Source of the DNA: a virus
Virus record (IMG/VR): IMGVR_UViG_3300009074_000030
Coordinates: 1-24,923 of that record
DNA length: 24,923 nt
Strand: one strand, 5' to 3'
Every line of letters starts with the position of its first letter. Position 1 is the stretch's first letter. The position numbers and the translations under genes are program-made. Below, one piece after another: positions 19,816 to 24,923 of this stretch. A model generated the notes under the pieces. That model was not told the DNA's origin, made no database searches, and saw only the letters and a list, made by a program, of their open reading frames with translations.

Positions 19816-21122
19816 TTGCGCACGTTATATTTATCCATTGACTCGGAGATCTTGCTGATTTCCGACTCTTCTACGTCAACTTTTTCTTCATCAATGTGGT
19901 TTGATTCTGCAACTGTTGCAGAGCGCTTGATCACGTTCAACGCTTGCATAGCCATGTTTAGGTACTTGCCGTCCAAATCATGTACAGCGTCAGACATAAT
20001 CATCAGTAGATTTGATAGTTGATCATCAGCAACGGCAGGTGCCATGAAATCTACTGTCGCAGCGATCTCTGTAGCTGGGTCACGAAACTTACGTGCTGAT
20101 GGGCTCTCAGGATCGTCAAAATCAATTTCACGGTTCAGTGTGATATTGTCTTTGTTCTTTATAACATATCGTGCAAGGTCAGCAACCTGCTTTTCAAGAT
20201 CTTGACGCTTACGGAAACCTTCAATAACACGCGCTACATATGGTAGGCTGTCAGCAATGGTTTCGTCAAAGTATGACATAGTGGTTGCATCTTTTAGTTC
20301 GTCAATACGTTCTTGTGATACATCTTCGCTTTCTATTGTAAAGCTTTCCATCTGTGCTGCATAACCGCGCGTTGTGCTCATGCTCTTGAGGCTACCACGA
20401 AGGTTGCCAATGTGTGCAGTAATCTCTTCGCCAATTTGCGCATCCTCAAAGAAGTCGTTACGCTTGTTCTTGCGGCTGAATTTCTTAAGCTGGTTGAGCT
20501 CTTCCATAATACCGTAAATGTGCTGGCCAAAGTCATCAAATGGTGCGCCGCCTTCTTGTACGTGACGCGCCATTGCCTTTGCGGCAGTGATGTTGGTGCT
20601 AGGAAACTTAAAGCGTTCCCCTTCTGCGTTCTCAATGAAAATGCTTTCGATCTGTCGTGTGCGGGCGCCTCGCTTTTCTTCGTCAACGCTACGTTTGTGC
20701 TTGACGATGATGCGGGCATTACCTAGTTCGTTTACGCTCTTACGCGCTGATCCGTGCCAGCCGCTGAAGCCTTCTTCTACTTTGTTTTTTGCCATGAATG
20801 CGAAGTCCCTTGGTTCAATTGATTTGCCAAACGTCTTAACCGTGTATTCGATAATGTAACGGTTGGCTAGGTTGCGAATTGCTGCTAACATTGGTTTAAC
20901 TGATTTGATGTCGGTGTGGCTGCTGAGGTTGATTACAATTTCGTTTGTTGTCTCATCAACAACATAGTTCACCATCATTTGCAGGTTCTTAGCATAAAAG
21001 CGGCGTGCCTCTGCTGGGTCCGTCGTCTTTTTACCATCGTCTGTAAACAGTACGATTTGGTGTCCAAAACCTTTAATAACTTTGAATAGTTGTTCTGCTA
21101 TGTGCTCTACTGAATTTACCAT
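19800..21122 (-). CDS. Large conserved-type phage protein, leaderless late gene
   Basis: This encodes 440 residues from ATG at 21122; the frame is open further upstream but that part shadows gp17. It starts MVNSVEHIAEQLFKVIKGFG. The first 200 residues contain RNLANRYIIEYTVKTFGKS and a basic stretch IIVKHKRSVDEEKRGARTRQ, then FIENAEGERFKFPSTNITAA followed by KAMARHVQEGG. The C-terminal half is helical and acidic and ends DKYNVRKIFGV. From memory, proteins with RGARSRxI, ETAEGERFLFP and ARAMARHxxEGG occur in T4-like cyanophages next to gp17, with no function known. TATAAATA ends 5 nt before the ATG and there is no ribosome binding site, so the mRNA should be leaderless. Confidence 0.88.
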   Translation of the reverse strand: MVNSVEHIAEQLFKVIKGFGHQIVLFTDDGKKTTDPAEARRFYAKNLQMMVNYVVDETTNEIVINLSSHTDIKSVKPMLAAIRNLANRYIIEYTVKTFGKSIEPRDFAFMAKNKVEEGFSGWHGSARKSVNELGNARIIVKHKRSVDEEKRGARTRQIESIFIENAEGERFKFPSTNITAAKAMARHVQEGGAPFDDFGQHIYGIMEELNQLKKFSRKNKRNDFFEDAQIGEEITAHIGNLRGSLKSMSTTRGYAAQMESFTIESEDVSQERIDELKDATTMSYFDETIADSLPYVARVIEGFRKRQDLEKQVADLARYVIKNKDNITLNREIDFDDPESPSARKFRDPATEIAATVDFMAPAVADDQLSNLLMIMSDAVHDLDGKYLNMAMQALNVIKRSATVAESNHIDEEKVDVEESEISKISESMDKYNVRKIFGV

Positions 21123-21127
21123 ATCAG

Positions 21128-21135
21128 TATTTATA
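21128..21135 (-). promoter_or_regulatory. Late promoter TATAAATA, 5 nt from ATG
   Basis: Perfect TATAAATA followed by CTGAT and the ATG at 21122. It sits 3 nt after the gp17 stop codon. No Shine-Dalgarno sequence is present, so a leaderless late mRNA is predicted for the 440-residue protein. Confidence 0.82.
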
Positions 21136-21138
21136 CAA

Positions 21139-22695
21139 TTATAAAATTCCGACTGGCATCGGTCGGCGTAACTCACTGTCGTCAAAACTGTCTTTGAGAT
21201 CATCAAATACGTCAGCATCATATTTGGCAACTTGCATTGCCATACGCACGGCTAGAATGGTTGCCATAACTAGGTCGTCAGTCTCACCATCTTTAGCTGC
21301 ATAGCTATTACCACGAGCAACGAAAGTTTTGAGCTCACGCATAAGATTCTTGCTACGGATTTTCATTGTTTCTTCTTCTACCCAACGCTTGAGTTTTGCA
21401 CATGATGCAAGTTTGGTAGAGTGCGTTGTGTTGAATCCTTTTCTGTAGCGACGGGAATTACCCTTGCGCTTTGGTTCACTAAGGAATATACCAGGCATAT
21501 TCTCCTCGCCCATTTCGTCAATTGATATAAGTGCAGCTTCACCCAATGTATTATTTTCCACGCTGTAGTAGATTTCACTATTTGGCGCTTCATCTTCAAT
21601 CTCTTCCAAGATCTTTTTCATAATTTTGATTTGCATTTGGATTGGCGTCTTGTTGTGCTGCCACTCTCCAATTTGCCGCATCCCTGGAATTGCAAATACC
21701 TGTATAGCTGCTGGATCGCCACCAGTTCCTAAACTAGGATCAAGTGCGACTAGATATGTTTGATCATCACGCAACCGATCATACCAACGAACTTGCCCAT
21801 GCTTGCGTAAAGGCTCCATACCTAAATCCATCTCACTAAGGAAGATTGAATTGATTAATGTCTCGTCAAACGCAATGAATTCACATTCATGCTCACGGCG
21901 GAAACGTTCGTCTCCAATCTTGCCACGTTCAGCATCTGCCCATGCCTGGTCACGATCTGGATGTTTGTCCCATTTAGTAATGAATGGGCGGAAGCCGTTT
22001 ACCCCAAGTTCTGTTTCGTTGCCATATTCATCAATACGCTTGTTAGCTGACTTCCAAATTTGAGCAAACTGGTCATCGTCTTGGTTAGGTGTTGATGTAA
22101 TAATACATTTACCACCAGTTGAAAGAGTTGGTGAGATAGATGTCCAAAATTCCTCTGCAACACGTGGTGGAACGAATGCAAATTCGTCTAAGTAAACTAG
22201 TGAAAGTGACAAACCACGTCCTGTATTCTCGGTCGTAGCTTGCGCAATAATTTTGCTGCCGTTATCAAAAGTAATAGAACCTTTGTTGTATTCTGTGGCG
22301 CCTGCACGTATAAAATCTGGGCAACTCTCATACATATAACGTAGACGTGCCATAATTTCTCCAGCGCCGTCACGTTTGTGTGCTGCAATTAAGATTGTAC
22401 TGTCAGGCTTGAACATTGCAAACCATAGTAAGTATGCTGCCGCACAAGTAGATTTGCCAGTCTGACGTGACAGTAGACTGATTGAGTATCGGTAATCGTT
22501 GTATGAATTAATAAGACCTTCCTGATAATCAAAAAGGGTAAAGGCCATCCTACCTTTAGTAGGATGCTGAATGTAACAGTAATTACGTATGAAGTATAGA
22601 GGATTGACTGAGCAAAGTGCTAATTCCCTGAGCTCATTCTGTGACATACGTTCCGTAGTATAGGGACGTTTGACTAGGTCGGTGTTTACGGACAT
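21139..22695 (-). CDS. 17: Terminase large subunit gp17
   Basis: This encodes 518 residues (T4 gp17 610). It is the packaging motor ATPase and headful nuclease that docks on the portal. Motifs: Q-motif area TLFDYQEGLI, Walker A SRQTGKS (76-82), Walker B LSLVYLDEFA (about 164-173), coupling motif TSTPN at about 200-204, nuclease Asp in YLVALDPSLGTGGDP (Asp319), VENNTLGEAA (second acidic residue), and DGETDDLVMATILA (final Asp). The ribosome binding site AGGA is 8 nt before the ATG at 22695. In T4, gene 16 directly precedes gene 17; here three genes intervene. A perfect 8-bp hairpin lies inside the early coding region. Confidence 0.96.
   Translation of the reverse strand: MSVNTDLVKRPYTTERMSQNELRELALCSVNPLYFIRNYCYIQHPTKGRMAFTLFDYQEGLINSYNDYRYSISLLSRQTGKSTCAAAYLLWFAMFKPDSTILIAAHKRDGAGEIMARLRYMYESCPDFIRAGATEYNKGSITFDNGSKIIAQATTENTGRGLSLSLVYLDEFAFVPPRVAEEFWTSISPTLSTGGKCIITSTPNQDDDQFAQIWKSANKRIDEYGNETELGVNGFRPFITKWDKHPDRDQAWADAERGKIGDERFRREHECEFIAFDETLINSIFLSEMDLGMEPLRKHGQVRWYDRLRDDQTYLVALDPSLGTGGDPAAIQVFAIPGMRQIGEWQHNKTPIQMQIKIMKKILEEIEDEAPNSEIYYSVENNTLGEAALISIDEMGEENMPGIFLSEPKRKGNSRRYRKGFNTTHSTKLASCAKLKRWVEEETMKIRSKNLMRELKTFVARGNSYAAKDGETDDLVMATILAVRMAMQVAKYDADVFDDLKDSFDDSELRRPMPVGIL
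22547..22567. repeat. Perfect 8-bp hairpin inside gp17 coding sequence
   Basis: CATCCTAC and GTAGGATG are perfect inverted copies with a 5-nt loop (CTTTA on the plus strand), about 130 nt after the gp17 start, in codons for QHPTKGRMA. Its role is unknown. Confidence 0.55.
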
Positions 22696-22698
22696 GCG

Positions 22699-22977
22699 TT
22701 AATCCTGACTTCGGTGCGCCAATGCTCCGTATTCGACCTCTTCAGATGCACGGTATACGTCACTAGCTGCCTGAGTCAAATCACCCAGATAACTGACATC
22801 ACCACCAAGTGCGGTGACCCTCTTATACAGTGGACCACCTTCCTTTGCTAGAAACTCGATACGATCAGCCATCTTTTGAATTTCAGCTGTAAGTTTACGG
22901 AATGCAACTTCATCCATATCTCCATATGGCGCTTCGTTCATTCCTGCAAGTTGCTTCATACGCGCCAAGTCAGTCAT
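22699..22977 (-). CDS. Small helical protein with capsid-targeting-like N-terminus, between gp16 and gp17
   Basis: This encodes 92 residues. The N-terminus MTDLARMKQLAGMNE|APYGD has the LxE/NE|A type site after 15 residues, much like the gene at 609-998 (MTDINRLKTLSGIVNE|S). The rest is one or two helices (AFRKLTAEIQKMADRIEFLA) with a Gly-rich turn and an acidic end. It overlaps the previous gene in TAATG and ends 3 nt before gp17. It could be a packaged protein or a terminase accessory; the separate gene at 24352 is the better match for gp16. Confidence 0.82.
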   Translation of the reverse strand: MTDLARMKQLAGMNEAPYGDMDEVAFRKLTAEIQKMADRIEFLAKEGGPLYKRVTALGGDVSYLGDLTQAASDVYRASEEVEYGALAHRSQD

Positions 22978-23816
22978 TACTTCTTGCCTTTGAATGACTT
23001 GTAAGCTTTAGCCAATGCACCAGGCTTAATGTCTTCAGCAACTGTAACTTTTTGTGGAGTCGCATTTAGATAACGGCGTAGGCTGAGATCAACTGTTTCG
23101 CCTTCTGGCTGCTCTTGGTAGTGACCACGGTCATCATACTGCTTATAGACAGAATTTGACCATTCACGCATTTGCTCTTGCTCAGTTCTTGGCATTGATT
23201 GCTCAGTTTTGCCAATTCTCTGTAATGCTTCAGCAGGTATTTCGTGCATCTCTTCACCATTACCGATCATGCCAGGCGAGTAGTCATCCTTTTCAAAGCC
23301 ATCGACGCCCATCTCACCATTAAAAATTGCGGACAGTTCATCCCAAGTAAAAAATTGTTGGTATCTTGAATTGTCAACAGCTACTCCATCAGATGAAATT
23401 TTTGCCTGTCCTGTTTCAGTTTCAACAGTATTGGATTCAGCAAATGCCTCGTCCATTTTTTCTTTGTCCTTAGCAGCTTTCTTAGCTGTTTCTTCTTTGT
23501 CACCATCATCGTCGATGTCTGCAAAATCTGGTTTATCAGCTTCTTCTAGCTCTTCATCGTCTGACTCTTCAATTGACTCTTCCCAAGGTGCTTTCTTTAG
23601 TGACACTTTTTTCTTGCCTGCTTCGTCATCAGCTTTATCAAATGCACGACGCTTTGCTTTTTCGTCATCATCACTTTCAACGACAGGCACATACGTTTCC
23701 ATAATTTGCTGTACAGTCTTACCGTTATCATTTGGATTATTTGGTCCTAGATCTTCTTTCTTAGCTTGGACAGTGCCTGCCAGAGTGCGTAATCTTTCGA
23801 GTTCTGCGTTGTTCAT
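22977..23816 (-). CDS. Acidic late phage protein with Ca-binding-like loop
   Basis: This encodes 279 residues, very acidic and low-complexity at 40-130. It starts MNNAELERLRTLAGTVQAKK, like other N-termini in this window but with no clear Glu at the cleavage position. Residues about 95-110 read KPDFADIDDDGDKEETAK; the DxDxDGD spacing is that of EF-hand/dockerin calcium loops, and from memory KPDxxDxDxDGDKxE motifs recur in marine T4-like phage proteins. The C-terminal 130 residues are more globular (YQQFFTWDELSAIFNGEMGV, ending KAYKSFKGKK). Positioned between gp16 and gp17 in the late region, it may be a scaffold-like or packaged protein. Function unassigned. Confidence 0.82.
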   Translation of the reverse strand: MNNAELERLRTLAGTVQAKKEDLGPNNPNDNGKTVQQIMETYVPVVESDDDEKAKRRAFDKADDEAGKKKVSLKKAPWEESIEESDDEELEEADKPDFADIDDDGDKEETAKKAAKDKEKMDEAFAESNTVETETGQAKISSDGVAVDNSRYQQFFTWDELSAIFNGEMGVDGFEKDDYSPGMIGNGEEMHEIPAEALQRIGKTEQSMPRTEQEQMREWSNSVYKQYDDRGHYQEQPEGETVDLSLRRYLNATPQKVTVAEDIKPGALAKAYKSFKGKK

Positions 23817-23817
23817 T

Positions 23818-24327
23818 TTAGTTCTCTACTTTCTTTAGGTGCTCTGCACGCTCTGCGGCAATCTCTTTGATGAAGGAATCTTTAAACTTCTCACCATAAA
23901 AATCGTCTGCTTTTATTTTTTCGGCTTCTGAATAATCATCATCACCGAGACGTGGCTTGTAATCTTCTTCAGGCAGTTCTTCTGCTTCATCTTCAATGTG
24001 CAGAGGCTCTAGTTTATTGCGTACGATTAGGAAACGCTCATGTATGCCCATTTTTTGTGTTAGCTCTGCTAGCAATGTCAAAGGACTTGCTGGCTGGCGT
24101 GTTTTAAAGTCAATCATATAAACTTCTGCTGCATCAATGCTGCGGAAATCACGTGGGTTACGTTGGATGATTGTCTTTTGTGGGGTTCCAATATCGAACC
24201 CATCATACTTGCGTAGGTGCAACTCCATTGCGTCGAGCTGCTCGTCTGTTGGCTCACGTGCAATTTTCACACGAAATTCGTGTACTGCTTCGTTTTCTGC
24301 CAAATAGTGCCCTAGTTTCTTGTTCAT
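23818..24327 (-). CDS. Late phage protein downstream of gp16
   Basis: This encodes 169 residues. MNKKLGHYLAE|NEAVHEFRVKIA contains an LAE site after 11 residues, another possible head-targeting leader. The first 110 residues look like a small alpha/beta domain (EFRVKIAREPTDEQLDAMEL, then DAAEVYMIDFKTRQPAS, then MGIHERFLIVRNKL). The last 60 are acidic and helical (EDEAEELPEEDYKPRLGDDD). From memory, a similar FRVKIA-containing protein occurs in T4-like marine phages, with no assigned role. It has its own GATAAATA late promoter 22 nt upstream, overlapping the gp16 stop, and the ribosome binding site GGAG. Confidence 0.83.
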   Translation of the reverse strand: MNKKLGHYLAENEAVHEFRVKIAREPTDEQLDAMELHLRKYDGFDIGTPQKTIIQRNPRDFRSIDAAEVYMIDFKTRQPASPLTLLAELTQKMGIHERFLIVRNKLEPLHIEDEAEELPEEDYKPRLGDDDYSEAEKIKADDFYGEKFKDSFIKEIAAERAEHLKKVEN

Positions 24328-24348
24328 AGGAGTCTCCTGCTTATAAAG

Positions 24349-24356
24349 TATTTATC
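24349..24356 (-). promoter_or_regulatory. T4-type late promoter GATAAATA
   Basis: GATAAATA overlapping the gp16 stop codon (GGA TAA), 22 nt before ATG 24327. The short leader carries GGAG within the palindromic AGGAGACTCCT. Confidence 0.72.
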
Positions 24357-24885
24357 CATCACCGTCTCTTTTCATGCCTGCAAGGATGTCATTCAGCATA
24401 TCATTTCGTGTAGAAATAATATGACCCTCAGTTTCCTGTGATTCTACACCTTCTGACGTTTTAAGGTGGCGCTGTTTAAGGTAATCTAGCTTTTCGTTTT
24501 CGTGTTCCAATTTAGCTTTCTGAATCTGTAGTTTAATTACTTCCAGTTTCTTTTGTGCCTTGTTGGTTTTTGCAGTGATTGCGTTGCCCATCATACTGCT
24601 AGCTGCATTGAATATATCAGCTGCATGTCGATCTTCAACGTTTTTACCTAAATCAATTAAATCATCAAATGTATCAATTGCCTTACGTGCGTACTCATCA
24701 TAATCTGTATCAACGTTGTCTAGCCCGCTGACCTGCGGCAAGGCAGCATCAATTTTGTCTGCTCGCTCCATAATCTGATTCATATCAGCAGGGGTGTATA
24801 GACTAATTTCATCTACTTCATCCTGATTGATTTCTGGTAAATCCATTGGCGGTAGATTAAATGTATCTTCTAGTTTTCTTGTCAT
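24352..24885 (-). CDS. 16: Probable terminase small subunit gp16
   Basis: This encodes 177 residues (T4 gp16 164). gp16 recognises phage DNA for packaging and stimulates gp17. The protein has an acidic N-terminus (DTFNLPPMDLPEINQDEVDE), then YARKAIDTFDDLIDLGKNVE, a helix DRHAADIFNAASSMMGNAIT and a coiled coil KAQKKLEVIKLQIQKAKLEH. The order YAR...LIxxGxxxxxxxxxxxA...RxxxxxxxxxxxVADTxDKLxxLQKKL matches, from memory, cyanophage gp16 proteins. The ribosome binding site is GAGGAA before ATG 24885. The identification rests on fold pattern and position ahead of gp17, so it is probable rather than certain. Confidence 0.72.
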   Translation of the reverse strand: MTRKLEDTFNLPPMDLPEINQDEVDEISLYTPADMNQIMERADKIDAALPQVSGLDNVDTDYDEYARKAIDTFDDLIDLGKNVEDRHAADIFNAASSMMGNAITAKTNKAQKKLEVIKLQIQKAKLEHENEKLDYLKQRHLKTSEGVESQETEGHIISTRNDMLNDILAGMKRDGDG

Positions 24886-24887
24886 GT

Positions 24888-24923
24888 TTATTCCTCTATT
24901 GGGTCCCAGGGTCTAGTATCTAT
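24888..24923 (-). CDS. C-terminal tail of an upstream late gene (partial)
   Basis: The last 36 bases before gp16 read on the minus strand as an open frame ending in TAA with residues IDTRPWDPIEE. The stop lies 2 nt before the gp16 ATG and the same bases supply gp16's ribosome binding site, as expected for a compact late operon. In T4 the neighbour upstream of gene 16 is the tail/neck gene 15, but 11 residues are too few to assign this one. Confidence 0.5.
   Translation of the reverse strand: MDTRPWDPIEE

Noticed and set aside
19828-19835. GATAAATA on the minus strand upstream of gp32
   Set aside because: It lies in codons for DKY at the end of the 440-residue protein, about 166 bp before gp32; the sigma70-like promoter nearer to gp32 explains expression better.
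1-24923. tRNA genes, CRISPR arrays, insertion sequences or att sites
   Set aside because: Nothing with cloverleaf pattern, regularly spaced repeats, transposase motifs or duplicated attachment-like ends was seen in either strand.

Overview
The window is a stretch of genome from a tailed phage of the T4 superfamily, most likely a marine T4-like myovirus. Several proteins resemble, from memory, families carried by T4-like cyanophages and phages of marine alphaproteobacteria. The evidence is a set of T4-type core proteins: DnaB-like helicase gp41, primase gp61, UvsW, UvsX, a UvsY-type mediator, gp32, large terminase gp17 and a probable small terminase gp16. T4-type late promoters (NATAAATA) sit in front of non-replication genes. 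The host cannot be named from the sequence. All genes but one read on the minus strand, packed with ATGA or TAATG stop/start overlaps. No gap between genes exceeds about 160 bases.

In the direction of minus-strand transcription (high to low coordinates): (1) 24923-19800 is a packaging region with late promoters: the tail of an upstream gene, gp16, three genes of unknown function, gp17, and a conserved 440-residue protein. (2) 19786-13471 is a recombination and replication region with sigma70-like promoters: gp32, a hairpin attenuator, uvsX, three small genes, uvsY, small genes, an OB-like protein and an AAA+ ATPase. (3) 13493-13319 is a compact regulatory block with two near-identical promoters flanking a structured RNA. 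(4) 13318-8701 holds uvsW, several phage proteins of unknown function, a PTH2-like protein and a miniature protein with the motif order of DnaE (Pol III alpha). (5) 8704-7838 is a late island: two divergent genes driven by back-to-back late promoters, including the only plus-strand gene. (6) 7837-5411 is primase and helicase. (7) 5408-1 is a late operon with a pol-beta-type nucleotidyltransferase overlapping a nucleic-acid-ligase-like protein, two coiled-coil membrane proteins, and several small proteins whose N-termini look like T4 capsid-targeting propeptides.

Three signals stand out. First, seven sigma70-like promoters have identical 17-bp spacers, and five genes have their promoter so close to the ATG that the mRNA should be leaderless: two with -10 box/7 nt/ATG and three with late box/5 nt/ATG. 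None of these five has a Shine-Dalgarno sequence. Second, several proteins, including the ligase-like one, start with 8-16 residues ending in an LxE-type site as recognised by the T4 gp21 prohead protease. This suggests a suite of proteins packaged in the head and perhaps injected. Third, a roughly 78-nt structured RNA upstream of uvsW presents an anti-Shine-Dalgarno sequence in its loop. All functional claims rest on motif reading without database searches.
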